Of a stretch of 64,000 nt of DNA, positions 27,754 to 36,430 are shown one piece after another. The stretch's first letter is position 1. Each line of letters begins with the position of its first letter. The translations under genes and the position numbers were made by a program. The notes beneath the pieces were generated by a model. That model saw nothing but the letters and a program-made list of their open reading frames with translations, did no database searches and had not been told where the DNA came from. The DNA lies in the NCBI RefSeq assembly GCF_040654195.1, contig NZ_JBFAHM010000005.1, positions 515,758 to 579,757 on the forward strand, written 5' to 3'. Origin of the DNA: Hamadaea sp013361475. GTDB lineage: Bacteria > Actinomycetota > Actinomycetes > Mycobacteriales > Micromonosporaceae.

Positions 27754-28953
27754 CTAGCTCAAGTGCTCCGGGCGTACGCCGAAGCCGATCATCCGGGCCG
27801 GCAGCGCTTGGAGCCCCGGCAGGCGGCGCAGCAGGCGGATCGGCCAGGGCGCGGTGATCCGGCCCGTCGCGTGCAACAGCGGATCGACGATCCGGCGTTG
27901 GGCCAGCCGCTGGACGTTCTGGGTCAGCACGGTCGGCCGGCGGCGGCGGCGCTCCACCTCAGCCAGTTCGGCGGCGGTCGGCGTACGCCCCGCCTGCAGG
28001 ATCGGGCCGAGCAGGCGAGCGGCGGCTACCGCGTCCTGCACCGCGAGGTTCACCCCGACGCCACCGATCGGCGACATCGCATGGGCCGCATCCCCGATCA
28101 GCAACGCGCCGGGCGCGTGCCACTCGTCGAGCCGGTTGACCGTGACGGTCAGCAGCTTCACGTCGTCCCATGTGGACAGCTCGCCGACCCGGTCGGCCAG
28201 CGGCGGGGCGAGGCGGGCGACGTGCGCCCGCAACGAGTCCAGCCCCTCGGCCCGGATGGCGGCGTACCCGCCCTTGGCGATCACGAACGCGCACTGGAAG
28301 TACTCGCCGCGATCGATGCACAGCATCAAGCCGCCGGCGCCGACGCGCATGTCCAGCCCCTCGGGGTCGGACGGCCGCCGCGAGATCCGGAACCACAGGA
28401 CGTCCATCGGGGCGGCATAGGTCCGCGGACGCAGGCCCAGCTCATCGCGTACCAGTGAATCCCGGCCGTCACACGCGACCGTGAGCCGGGCGCGGATCTC
28501 GACCTCCCCGTCCGGGCCGTCCGCGACCACCCCCGTGACCGCGCCGTCGGGACTACGCCGCAGGCCGGTGACCTTGGTCGACCGCAGCAACCGGAAGGTC
28601 GGCAGCTGAGCGCCCTCGCGGGCGAGCAGCTCGAGGAAGTCCCATTGCGGCAGGAACATGAGGTAGGGGTGCGCCCCGGGGAGGCGTCCGAAGTCGGCGA
28701 CCTGGTAGGTGCCGTCGTCGAAGGTGACCCGCAGGCCGCGCACCTTACGGCCGGGCAGCTCGTCGATCTGCTGGCCGAGGCCGACCTCGTCGAGCAGGGT
28801 CAGGGTCGACGAGTGGACGGTGTCGCCGCGGAAGTCCCGCAGGAAGTCCGCGTGCTTCTCCAGGACGGTGACGTCGACGCCCTGGCGGGCGAGCAGCAGG
28901 CCGAGCACCAGTCCGGCGGGGCCGCCGCCGACGACGCAGACCGTGGTCTCCAT
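27754..28953 (-). CDS. FAD-dependent aromatic hydroxylase-type monooxygenase
   Basis: 399 aa. Rossmann motif VVGGGPAG near residues 7-14, DG motif TVACDGRDSLVR near 155 and the second FAD motif GDAAHAMSPIGGVGVN near 275-290 place it with PHBH-type flavoprotein monooxygenases. It would hydroxylate a small aromatic or polyketide-like substrate with NAD(P)H and O2. Start ATG at 28953 with GGAGG eight bases upstream. It is divergent from a TetR gene with shared operators, so it is probably derepressed by its substrate. Confidence 0.88.
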   Translation of the reverse strand: METTVCVVGGGPAGLVLGLLLARQGVDVTVLEKHADFLRDFRGDTVHSSTLTLLDEVGLGQQIDELPGRKVRGLRVTFDDGTYQVADFGRLPGAHPYLMFLPQWDFLELLAREGAQLPTFRLLRSTKVTGLRRSPDGAVTGVVADGPDGEVEIRARLTVACDGRDSLVRDELGLRPRTYAAPMDVLWFRISRRPSDPEGLDMRVGAGGLMLCIDRGEYFQCAFVIAKGGYAAIRAEGLDSLRAHVARLAPPLADRVGELSTWDDVKLLTVTVNRLDEWHAPGALLIGDAAHAMSPIGGVGVNLAVQDAVAAARLLGPILQAGRTPTAAELAEVERRRRRPTVLTQNVQRLAQRRIVDPLLHATGRITAPWPIRLLRRLPGLQALPARMIGFGVRPEHLS

Positions 28954-28970
28954 GAGTTCCTCCCCTAATA

Positions 28971-29036
28971 GCAACTCCCGTTGCATTTGAGTCTGCCACC
29001 GCTCGGACATTAAAGCAACAGTCGGTGCGATAAGCT
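28971..29036. promoter_or_regulatory. Twin operators and -10 between monooxygenase and TetR genes
   Basis: GCAAC-TCCC-GTTGC (28971-28984) is a perfect inverted repeat, and GCAAC-AGTC-GGTGC (29015-29028) is a one-mismatch copy. Centres are 44 bases apart, about four helical turns. The second abuts TAAGCT (29031-29036), a -10-like hexamer ending six bases before the TetR ATG. Confidence 0.7.
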
Positions 29037-29042
29037 TGGGTC

Positions 29043-29693
29043 ATGACGGAGACAGTGCGGCGGCCGGGCGGGCGGAGCGCGCGGGTCCGTGGCGCGGTCC
29101 TGGCCGCGACCAGAGAGCTGCTGACCGAGGGGTACGCCGAGCTGACCGTCGATCGGATCGCCGCCGTCGCCGGCGTGAACAAGACCTCGATCTACCGGCG
29201 CTGGACCGATCTCGAAGGGGTGCTCGGCGACCTGCTCGCCGAGTACGCCACCGAGGCGGTGCCGATCCCGGACACCGGTGACCTCGACCGGGACCTGGTC
29301 GAGCTGGCCCTGCTGATCCGACGCGGGATGAGCGGTGAACCGGGCGACCTCATCGCCGGGCTGGCCGCCGCCGCCCCGCGGAACGAACGGGCGGCTCAGG
29401 TGGTCCGGGGCTTCTTCCTCGAGCGCTTCGGGCTGGCACAGTCGATCGTGGACAAAGCCATCGCACGCGACGAACTGCCGGTAGGGACCGACGCCCGAGC
29501 GGCCATCGAGACCATCGGCGCGCCCTTCTTCCTCCGCCTCCTCGTCACCCGGCAACCGATCGACGAGGCATTCGCGCGGCGTACGGCGGCCGCCGGGGTG
29601 GCCGCGTTGCGGGCCGGGGTCTTCAGTCCTCCCGCCACGGCTGCCAAGGCAGCCGCTCCCGCCAGCCCGGCTGGTCGAACGCCCACGCCGTGA
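29043..29693 (+). CDS. TetR-family regulator of the divergent monooxygenase
   Basis: 216 aa. Helix-turn-helix LTVDRIAAVAGVNKTSIYRRW at about residues 37-57, then a helical ligand domain of TetR_C_11-like length and a Pro/Ala tail. It probably represses the divergent flavin monooxygenase and itself through the two GCAAC sites; a leaderless mRNA is likely. The last 71 bases overlap the convergent hypothetical gene. Confidence 0.88.
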   Translation: MTETVRRPGGRSARVRGAVLAATRELLTEGYAELTVDRIAAVAGVNKTSIYRRWTDLEGVLGDLLAEYATEAVPIPDTGDLDRDLVELALLIRRGMSGEPGDLIAGLAAAAPRNERAAQVVRGFFLERFGLAQSIVDKAIARDELPVGTDARAAIETIGAPFFLRLLVTRQPIDEAFARRTAAAGVAALRAGVFSPPATAAKAAAPASPAGRTPTP

Positions 29694-29961
29694 CCACCTG
29701 ACGGACCTGCTCCGCATCCGGCGTACGCGCCTCGAAATGCGCCTCCGGCCCGCCTTCGCGGAACTCGACGCGGAAACTCCCGTCGTCGTCCCGGTACGCC
29801 TGGATGAAGTGCTGCCACGCGGACGGCCGATCGTGGCGCTCGACGACGAGGAACCGGCGATCGGCGCTCAAGCCGTCGACCAGCAAGCCCAACTGCTCCT
29901 CCGACGGGTCGTCCCAGGAGTCGCCGTCCGCTTCGGTCACACGCAGTCGGGGCAGCAGCAT
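29623..29961 (-). CDS. Conserved hypothetical protein
   Basis: 112 aa, acidic, soluble, with paired motifs VERHDRPSAWQHFIQAYRDDDGSFRVEFREGG and a C-terminal WQPWRED. The family is not recognised. The C-terminal 71 bases overlap the TetR coding region on the other strand. The 59-bp palindromic element copy 3 lies 33 bases upstream of its ATG. Confidence 0.6.
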   Translation of the reverse strand: MLLPRLRVTEADGDSWDDPSEEQLGLLVDGLSADRRFLVVERHDRPSAWQHFIQAYRDDDGSFRVEFREGGPEAHFEARTPDAEQVRQVVTAWAFDQPGWRERLPWQPWRED

Positions 29962-29994
29962 GCGGTGACTCTAACCGGCCCCTCCTCGCTGGCG

Positions 29995-30053
29995 CTGGAT
30001 CAGGGATCCCGGTCGAATCTTGACCCAAGATTCGACCCAGATCCCTGATCCAG
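29995..30053. repeat. 59-bp palindromic element, copy 3
   Basis: 59 bp with loop ACC. Arms differ at few positions (GGGATCCCGG left, CCCAGATCCC right). It lies between the tandem genes at 29623 and 30090, both on the minus strand. Confidence 0.92.
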
Positions 30054-30089
30054 CGCGGAAGACGGGACGGGACGGGGTGGGCTGAGTCG

Positions 30090-30578
30090 TCAGCAGAGCA
30101 GGTTCGGGGGGTGCGGGCTGCCTGCCAGGCCCGGGGTCAGCTTGGCGATGAGCGTCCAGATCTCGGGCTGCGACCGGGCGGCGTCGGCGGCCAAGTCGTC
30201 GGTCGTGCGCAGCAGTGCCAGGTGACGGCAGGCATGGGCGGCCACGGCGTCGGCGTCGATGCTCGGCGGGCTGGGCACGAGCGGGCCGATGCCCGCGCGC
30301 ATGCCGTCGACGGCCACGTCGGCCGTGGCCAGCTCCGGTCGCCGATCGGGCAGCGCGGCATAGGTGAGGACCAGCCCGTCCGGCGTATGCCGCCAGGACG
30401 TCGAGTGCAGCAGGCCGCCGGGGGTGCAGAGTTTCAGCCCGGACAGGCCGAGCGCGACGTCGTCGGGAAACGCGCCGCTCCGTAGTCCCGCGTGCACGGT
30501 GCGATAGCGCAGCCGCCCGTCCCGCTGGGAGAGCAGGACGACTTCTACGGTGGTCGGGATGCCGGTGCCCGGGATCAT
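30090..30578 (-). CDS. Conserved hypothetical protein
   Basis: 162 aa, soluble. VEVVLLSQRDGRLRYRTVHAGL near the N-terminus and a helical C-terminal half with AAHACRHLALLRTTDDLAADAARSQPEIW. Family not recognised. Start chosen at 30578: no Shine-Dalgarno, but CACAGT ends six bases before the ATG, the leaderless spacing seen elsewhere in this window. Confidence 0.6.
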   Translation of the reverse strand: MIPGTGIPTTVEVVLLSQRDGRLRYRTVHAGLRSGAFPDDVALGLSGLKLCTPGGLLHSTSWRHTPDGLVLTYAALPDRRPELATADVAVDGMRAGIGPLVPSPPSIDADAVAAHACRHLALLRTTDDLAADAARSQPEIWTLIAKLTPGLAGSPHPPNLLC

Positions 30579-30670
30579 CAAGCTACTGTGCCTGTTGTTG
30601 CCACCAGTTTGCAATAAGACGCGCGTGCGATGTCGGTCGGCGCTCTGGCCGGCGGGTGGTGGCCGGCCGG

Positions 30671-30676
30671 TACCGT
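30671..30676 (+). promoter_or_regulatory. Candidate -10 element for amidohydrolase gene
   Basis: TACCGT ends six bases before the ATG at 30683; no Shine-Dalgarno is present. Confidence 0.4.
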
Positions 30677-30682
30677 GTGTCC

Positions 30683-31837
30683 ATGTTGGCGCTGCGAGCC
30701 GCCCGCCTGTTCGACGGAGAGAGCTCCGCTCTCGTGGAACAGCCGGTCGTACTGGTCGATCAGGGACAGATCGTGGCGGCGGCCGCCGGCCTGGAGCCGC
30801 CCGCCGACGCGGAGGTCGTCGACCTCGGTGACGCGACCCTGGTGCCCGGCCTGGTGGACGCGCACATCCATCTGACCTTCGACGCGAGCACCGATCCGGT
30901 CGGGCGGTTCGATCGGGTGGACGACGCGGAACTGCTGGCTGGAGCGCGGGTGGCCGCCGAGCGGGCACTGCAGGCCGGCGTGACGACCGTCCGTGATCTC
31001 GGCGATCGCAACTATGTGACGCTGGCCCTTCGCGGCGATCCCGGGCTGCCCCGCATTCTCAGCGCGGGTCCGCCGATCACCTCGATGAAGGGGCACTGCT
31101 GGTTCCTGGGCGGCGAGGCGCTGGGCGTCGACGGCGTACGCCGGGCTGTTCGCGAGCGGGCGGAACGAGGAGTCGACGTCGTCAAGGTGATGGCGACCGG
31201 TGGTGAACTGACCGCCGGTACGCAGCCGCACCTGGCCCAGTTCGGGTTGGCCGCCATGCGGGCGGCCGTCGAGGAGGCGCATCGAGCCGGGTTGCCCATC
31301 ACGGCCCACGCCCACGGTGCGCCCGGCATCTTCAACGCCGCCTCGGCCGGGTTCGACTCCGTGGAGCACTGCTCGTTCACCACGGAGACCGGGGCGTCCC
31401 CCGACGCCGGGATCATCCAGGCGCTGCTCACGAACGGTGTCACCGTCTCGGCCACGCTCGGTCATCTGCCCGGATTCCCCCTACCGCCCCGGATCGCGGC
31501 ATTGATCCCGCAACTGTCGGGTGTGTTCCACCAGATCCGGGAGGCGGGCGTACCGGTGGTGTGCAGCAGCGACGGGGGGATCGGCCCGGCCAAGCCGCAC
31601 GACTGCCTCCCGTACGGCGTCGGCGAGATGGTGACCCTGCTCGGCTACACCCCGGCCGAAGCCCTGCGCTCGATGACCTCCCAAGCGGCGGACCTCTGCC
31701 GGATCGGCGACCGCGTCGGGCGTATCCGGCCTGGTTACGAGGCGGACCTGCTGGCCGTCGCGGGGAATCCGCTGACCGACCCCGAAGCGATCCACGACGT
31801 CGTCGGGGTGTGGCGCGGCGGCGTACGCGTCCGCTGA
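30683..31837 (+). CDS. Amidohydrolase-superfamily (imidazolonepropionase-like) enzyme
   Basis: 384 aa. Metal-binding HxH at H61 and H63 (VDAHIHL), VVKVMATGG near residue 165, HAHG near 206, SVEHCS near 225, and a C-terminal SSDGG Asp near 292. A barrel-shaped hydrolase acting on an amide or cyclic amide in the cytosol; substrate not predictable. The preferred ATG is 30683; an earlier in-frame start at 30656 would add nine residues outside the family core. Confidence 0.85.
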   Translation: MLALRAARLFDGESSALVEQPVVLVDQGQIVAAAAGLEPPADAEVVDLGDATLVPGLVDAHIHLTFDASTDPVGRFDRVDDAELLAGARVAAERALQAGVTTVRDLGDRNYVTLALRGDPGLPRILSAGPPITSMKGHCWFLGGEALGVDGVRRAVRERAERGVDVVKVMATGGELTAGTQPHLAQFGLAAMRAAVEEAHRAGLPITAHAHGAPGIFNAASAGFDSVEHCSFTTETGASPDAGIIQALLTNGVTVSATLGHLPGFPLPPRIAALIPQLSGVFHQIREAGVPVVCSSDGGIGPAKPHDCLPYGVGEMVTLLGYTPAEALRSMTSQAADLCRIGDRVGRIRPGYEADLLAVAGNPLTDPEAIHDVVGVWRGGVRVR

Positions 31838-31853
31838 CCGACCGCGCTGCCCG

Positions 31854-31912
31854 CTGGATCAGGGTTCCCCGTCGAATCTTGCGCCAAGATTCGACCGAGA
31901 ACCCTGATCCAG
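31854..31912. repeat. 59-bp palindromic element, copy 4
   Basis: 59 bp with loop CGC between the amidohydrolase stop and the L,D-transpeptidase gene. The right end is followed by two extra duplications. Confidence 0.93.
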
Positions 31913-31960
31913 CGCCGACCGAGAACCCTGATCCAGCGCCGACCGAGAACCCTGATCCAG
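31913..31960. repeat. Two tandem duplications of the right end of copy 4
   Basis: Two identical 24-bp units (31913-31936 and 31937-31960) each begin CGCC and end CCTGATCCAG, repeating the end of the 59-bp element. Confidence 0.92.
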
Positions 31961-32028
31961 CGCCGAACGCGGGGAGCGAGGGCTGGAGCAGCGGAAACGG
32001 CGAAAGGGCAAGCTCGCGCATTTCGGGG

Positions 32029-32034
32029 TATAGA
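32029..32034 (+). promoter_or_regulatory. -10 element of L,D-transpeptidase gene
   Basis: TATAGA ends six bases before the ATG at 32041. No ribosome binding site, so the mRNA is probably leaderless. Confidence 0.5.
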
Positions 32035-32040
32035 TGAGTC

Positions 32041-33264
32041 ATGAGCTGGACACGCCGCCGCACGCTGACCGCATTGGGCCTCGTAGGCGCGGGCGCGAGC
32101 CTCCCTGGTCTCGCCGCCTGCACCGATGAGAAGAAGACGCCGGGGAGTGAAGGCAGCAGTGGCGGGAAGGCCGAGGGCAAGGCGCGGGTGACGATCACCG
32201 CTCCGGTCGCGGACGCGAAGGACGTGCCGGCCTCGGCCGAGATCGTGTTCTCCGCCACGGACGCGAAGGCGACGACCGTCGAGCTGAAGAGCAAGGACGG
32301 GACCGCGGTCGACGGCGCACCGCATCCGGACGGCAAGGGCTGGCTGCCGGCCAAGACGCTGGAGTACGGCGAGACCTACACGGCCACGGTGACGGCCACC
32401 GACGACGACGGCAAGCCCACCACCGCGAGCAGCACGTTCACCGTGATGGCGAAGCCGTCGAAGCAGGTGCGGTTCGTCAGCTTCCTGGCCGACGGCGCGG
32501 TGGTCGGCGTCGGAATGCCGCTGATCATCCAGCTCAGCCGGGCGATTCCGAAGGACCAGCGGGCAGCCGTCCAACGGCGGCTGATCGTGTCCTCGGAGCC
32601 CGCGCAGGAAGGCATCTGGACCTGGTACACCGACACCGAGCTGCACTGGCGGCCGAAGGAGTTCTGGCAGTCCGGCACCAAGGTACGCGTCGACCTGCGA
32701 GTCGGCGGGCTGCCTTGCGGCGACGGCTACTTCGGGCGTACGGATCTGACGCTGGACTGTTCGATCGGTCCGGCGCTGGTGATGACGGTGGACGACAAGG
32801 CGTCGCCGAAGGTGATGACGGTGACGAGGAACGGCGCGGTGCTGAAGAAGATCCCCGTCAGCCTCGGCCGCCCGAGTATGCCGTCGTCCAGCGGGACGAT
32901 GGTGGTCATCGAGAAGTTCGCGAAGACCGTGTTCGACACGCGTACCGATCCCAATCCGGCCAACCGCTATCGCGTCGACATCGACTGGGCGCAGCGACTG
33001 ACCTGGGGCGGCGAGTTCATCCACTCGGCTCCGTGGTCGGTGTCCGATCAGGGCAAGCGCAACGTGTCGCACGGGTGCATCAACATGTCGGCGGCGAACG
33101 CGAAGTGGCTGTTCCAGCAGACCAGGATCGGCGACCCCGTCGTCGTCAAGGGCACCTCCCGGCAACTCCAGTACGGCAACGGCTGGACGGATTTCGACAA
33201 GACTTGGGACGAGTACGTGCAAGGAAGCGCGATCCCAGTCGCCCCTGAGCCAACTCCGAGCTGA
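32041..33264 (+). CDS. L,D-transpeptidase lipoprotein (YkuD domain)
   Basis: 407 aa. Twin-arginine-like start RRRTLTALG and lipobox LAAC with Cys27. Two Ig-like domains (about 50-140 and 150-245) precede a YkuD catalytic domain (about 248-375). The catalytic motif SHGCINM has Cys346 and the neighbouring His344. The layout matches mycobacterial Ldt enzymes that make 3-3 cross-links in peptidoglycan outside the membrane. A second candidate wall enzyme lies at 7124. Confidence 0.92.
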   Translation: MSWTRRRTLTALGLVGAGASLPGLAACTDEKKTPGSEGSSGGKAEGKARVTITAPVADAKDVPASAEIVFSATDAKATTVELKSKDGTAVDGAPHPDGKGWLPAKTLEYGETYTATVTATDDDGKPTTASSTFTVMAKPSKQVRFVSFLADGAVVGVGMPLIIQLSRAIPKDQRAAVQRRLIVSSEPAQEGIWTWYTDTELHWRPKEFWQSGTKVRVDLRVGGLPCGDGYFGRTDLTLDCSIGPALVMTVDDKASPKVMTVTRNGAVLKKIPVSLGRPSMPSSSGTMVVIEKFAKTVFDTRTDPNPANRYRVDIDWAQRLTWGGEFIHSAPWSVSDQGKRNVSHGCINMSAANAKWLFQQTRIGDPVVVKGTSRQLQYGNGWTDFDKTWDEYVQGSAIPVAPEPTPS

Positions 33265-33348
33265 GGTATTCACATACATCGTAGTCGTCCGTATCCTCGC
33301 AGCAGCCGGTGATCCCCGGTTCACCTACCTGTCACGAGGAGTACGGCG

Positions 33349-35343
33349 TTGACTCACAAACAGATCATGCGCGCCTGCCTCACCCTGGCCGCGGCGCTCA
33401 CCCTCGCCGCCCCGGCCGTCCCCGCGCTGGCGACCGCCCCGGCGTCCGCCCCGCAGACGAGCGCGGTAGCAGCAGCCGCGCCCGACATCTCCCTGGCCAA
33501 CACCAAGGCCCACCTCCAGCAGTTCCAGACGATCGCCACCAACAACGGCGGCACCCGGCGGTCCACCACGGCCGGATACACCGCGTCGGTGAACTACGTC
33601 TACGACAAGCTCGTCGCGGCCGGGTTCTCGGTCGTGAAGCAGACCTGCGCGTCCGGCTGCACCAGCGGCGCCGGGCCGAACATCATCGCCGACTGGCCGG
33701 GCGGCGGCGGTGACGCCAACACCGTCTACATGCTCGGCGCCCACCTGGACAGCGTCAGCGCCGGGCCTGGCATCAACGACAACGGCTCCGGCTCGGCGAC
33801 GATCCTGGAGATCGCGCTGACGCTCGCGGCGCAGAACCCGGCGATGCTCAACCACGCCCGGTTCGGCTGGTGGACCGACGAGGAGCAGGGCCTCAACGGC
33901 TCGGAGTACTACGTCTCCACCCTGAACTCCACCGAACGCGCCAAGATCAAGGGCTACTTCAACTTCGACATGGTCGCGTCGACCAACGGCGGATACTTCA
34001 TCAACCGCATCACCAGCGCGATCGGTCAGACCGTCAAGGCGTACTACGACTCGATCGGCGTACAGACCGAGGAGAACACCGAGGGCGCCGGGCGGTCCGA
34101 CGACGCGTCGTTCAACAGCGCGGGCATCCAGACCAGCGGGGTCGCGGCCGGCGCGAGCGCGATCAAGACCTCGGCCCAGGCCACCAAGTGGGGCGGCACC
34201 GCCGGGGCGTCCTACGACCCGTGCTACCACCGGGCCTGCGACACCTACCCGAGCAACATCAGCGACACGGTCCTCGACCGTGCGGGCGACGCCGCGGCCT
34301 ACGCGCTGTGGAACTACGCGGTGGGCACGCCCGCGGGCAACGACTTCTCGATCGCGGCCTCGCCCGCCTCGGGCGCGGTCAACCCGGGCAGCTCGCTCAC
34401 CACGACCGTCAGCACCGCGCTCACCAACGGGTCCGCGCAATCCATCTCGCTCACCTCAAGTGGTACGCCCAGCGGCGTGACCGTGTCCTTCAGCCCGTCG
34501 ACGGTGACCACCGGCGGCTCCTCGACCGCCACGATCACGGCGTCGGCCTCGGCCGCCCCCGGCACCTACACGATCACCCTGACCGGCACCGGGACGTCGG
34601 CGACGCACAGCGCGACGTTCACCTTGACGGTCAACGGCGCGGCCGGATGCTCGCAGACCAACGCGACCGACGTGACGATCCCGGACAACACCACGGTCGA
34701 GTCCCTGATCACGATCTCCGGCTGCACCGGCAACGCCGGCGCGGGCTCCACCGTCGAGGTGCACATCGTCCACACCTACATCGGTGACCTCGTCGTCTCC
34801 CTCGTCGCCCCGGACGGCACCGTCTACACGCTGTCCAACCGGGCCGGCGGCTCGACCGACAACATCGACACCACCTACACCGTCAACCTGTCCAGCGAGG
34901 TCGCCAACGGCACCTGGCGGCTACGCGTACAGGACGCCGCCAGCAACGACACGGGCTACATCAATAGCTGGACGCTCAACCTCGGCGGATCGGCGCCGCC
35001 GGCCTGCACCGGCACCAACGGCACCGACGTCACCATCCCCGACAACACCACGGTGAACAGCGCGATCACCATCGCCGGCTGCACCGGCAACGCCAGCTCG
35101 ACCTCCACCGTCGAGGTGCACATCGTGCACACCTACGTCGGTGACCTCGTCGTCTCGCTGGTCGCCCCGGACGGCTCGGTGTACGCCCTGCGCAACCGCA
35201 CCGGCGGGTCGGCCGACAACATCGACCAGACCTTCACCGTCAACCTGTCCACCGAGGTACGCAACGGCACCTGGAACCTGCGCGTACAAGACGCCGCCAG
35301 CGCCGACACCGGCTACATCAACAGCTGGACGCTGACCCTCTAA
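33349..35343 (+). CDS. Secreted M28 aminopeptidase with two P-domains
   Basis: 664 aa from a TTG at 33349, supported by GAGGAG eight bases upstream; ATG 33367 is the alternative. A signal peptide (about 1-40) leads to an M28 peptidase domain. Zinc ligands and catalytic residues are visible: His132 in GAHLDS, Asp144 in GINDNGSG, Glu178-Glu179 in TDEEQGLNGS, Asp in FNFDM and His in CYHRACD. An Ig-like linker (about 338-425) follows, then two near-identical proprotein convertase P-type domains (about 430-545 and 550-664), both containing STVEVHIVHTY and GDLVVSLVAPDG. Similar to Streptomyces griseus aminopeptidase but extended. Confidence 0.9.
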   Translation: MTHKQIMRACLTLAAALTLAAPAVPALATAPASAPQTSAVAAAAPDISLANTKAHLQQFQTIATNNGGTRRSTTAGYTASVNYVYDKLVAAGFSVVKQTCASGCTSGAGPNIIADWPGGGGDANTVYMLGAHLDSVSAGPGINDNGSGSATILEIALTLAAQNPAMLNHARFGWWTDEEQGLNGSEYYVSTLNSTERAKIKGYFNFDMVASTNGGYFINRITSAIGQTVKAYYDSIGVQTEENTEGAGRSDDASFNSAGIQTSGVAAGASAIKTSAQATKWGGTAGASYDPCYHRACDTYPSNISDTVLDRAGDAAAYALWNYAVGTPAGNDFSIAASPASGAVNPGSSLTTTVSTALTNGSAQSISLTSSGTPSGVTVSFSPSTVTTGGSSTATITASASAAPGTYTITLTGTGTSATHSATFTLTVNGAAGCSQTNATDVTIPDNTTVESLITISGCTGNAGAGSTVEVHIVHTYIGDLVVSLVAPDGTVYTLSNRAGGSTDNIDTTYTVNLSSEVANGTWRLRVQDAASNDTGYINSWTLNLGGSAPPACTGTNGTDVTIPDNTTVNSAITIAGCTGNASSTSTVEVHIVHTYVGDLVVSLVAPDGSVYALRNRTGGSADNIDQTFTVNLSTEVRNGTWNLRVQDAASADTGYINSWTLTL

Positions 35344-35422
35344 AGATTTCGCCGGAGGAAGGGAACCGTCTCCGGGCGTGCTGCGTCTGTGCCCCCAAGA
35401 CGGGACCTTTCCTCCCCGCCGG

Positions 35423-35457
35423 ACAGGGCGGGCCCGCCACCGCGATGCCCGCCCTGT
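35423..35457. terminator. Bidirectional terminator hairpin
   Basis: ACAGGGCGGGC (35423-35433) and GCCCGCCCTGT (35447-35457) form a perfect 11-bp stem between the M28 stop and the convergent MerR stop. Confidence 0.65.
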
Positions 35458-35484
35458 TCCACTCGCCGTCTCGGCAGATCTCGA

Positions 35485-35847
35485 TCAGCCCTCGGTCTTG
35501 CCGCGGAGCCGGCGGAGGGTGCGCCGCGCTTCGGCCAGTTCGGCCCGCGTACGAGCCAGTTCGGCCTCAAGTTCCACGATGCGGCAGGCGGCCGCCAGGT
35601 TCATCCCGGCGTCGACGACTTCTCGGGCGCGCGCGGCGATCTGCAGGTCAGCCCGGGAGTAGCGCCGATGCCCGCCGTCGGAGCGAGCCGGATCGAGCAG
35701 CCCGTTGTCGCCCAATCCGCGCAGGAAGGCGGGCTGGACGCCCAGCATCGCGGCGGCGGCGCTCATCGAGTACGCCGGGAAGTCGCCGTCGTCGAGGTTG
35801 CCGGCGAGCTGGGCGGCGGTCGGTACCGGCGGCTCGGCTGGGATCAC
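35485..35847 (-). CDS. MerR-family regulator, HspR-like
   Basis: 120 aa from a GTG at 35847 with GGAGGA upstream. DNA-binding domain YSMSAAAAMLGVQPAFLRGLGDNGLLDPARSDGGHRRYSRADL at about residues 26-69 is followed by an Arg/Leu-rich coiled coil (about 70-115). It lies directly downstream of the Hsp20 gene on the same strand, 79 bases apart. HspR proteins repress heat-shock genes, and this pair is a typical small heat-shock module. Auto- and Hsp20-repression is inferred. Confidence 0.87.
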   Translation of the reverse strand: MIPAEPPVPTAAQLAGNLDDGDFPAYSMSAAAAMLGVQPAFLRGLGDNGLLDPARSDGGHRRYSRADLQIAARAREVVDAGMNLAAACRIVELEAELARTRAELAEARRTLRRLRGKTEG

Positions 35848-35926
35848 GGGATTCCTCCGGGGAAGCAAGGCGGCCGGTCCGGGACGCACGGCGAACCCGG
35901 GACCGGCCGCGACAGCGGAAACAGGA

Positions 35927-36385
35927 TCAGGTCGAGGCAGTCCGCTCGCTGGTGCTGCCCTCGATCACCTTCTGGTCGCCGAATCCGCCGCGGCCGACGG
36001 CGATCCGGCGCGGCTTGGCCTTCTCGGCGACCGGGATGGTCACGGTGAGCACGCCGTTGTGGCAGTCCGCCTGCACCGACTCCACGTCCAGGCCGTCACC
36101 GAGGACGACCTGCCGGGCATAAGTGCCGGAGGGCCGCTCGTCGACGACGAACTCGGCGCCCTCGGGGCTTTCCACCCCGCGCCGGGCCTTGACCGTGAGT
36201 GTGTTCCGTTCGGCGGTCACCTCGATCGCGTCCGTGTCGACGCCGGGAAGATCGAACCGCAGGACGTACTTGTCGTCGAGCCGGTAGGCGTCCATCGGCA
36301 TCAGCCGGGGAGCGCGAGTCGTGCCCATGAGCTCGTTCGCCCAGCGGTCGAGTTCGCGGAAGGGATCGAGTCGCATCGAGGCCAT
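35927..36385 (-). CDS. Hsp20/alpha-crystallin small heat shock protein
   Basis: 152 aa. Alpha-crystallin domain (about 40-130) with YVLRFDLPGVDTDAIEVTAERNTLTV and GVLTVTIPV. It binds unfolded proteins as an ATP-independent holdase. GGAGGTG lies about eight bases before the ATG at 36385, which is why upstream in-frame ATGs were not used. First gene of a pair with the MerR regulator. Confidence 0.92.
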   Translation of the reverse strand: MASMRLDPFRELDRWANELMGTTRAPRLMPMDAYRLDDKYVLRFDLPGVDTDAIEVTAERNTLTVKARRGVESPEGAEFVVDERPSGTYARQVVLGDGLDVESVQADCHNGVLTVTIPVAEKAKPRRIAVGRGGFGDQKVIEGSTSERTAST

Positions 36386-36430
36386 CGTTGACACCTCCAT
36401 GAAAATGAGCCCCATGCAGCTGTAGCGACA

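Noticed and set aside
29997..30055. 59-bp palindrome interpreted as an ordinary rho-independent terminator
   Set aside because: No T tract follows, and the same 59-bp sequence occurs at unrelated positions, including inside a gene.
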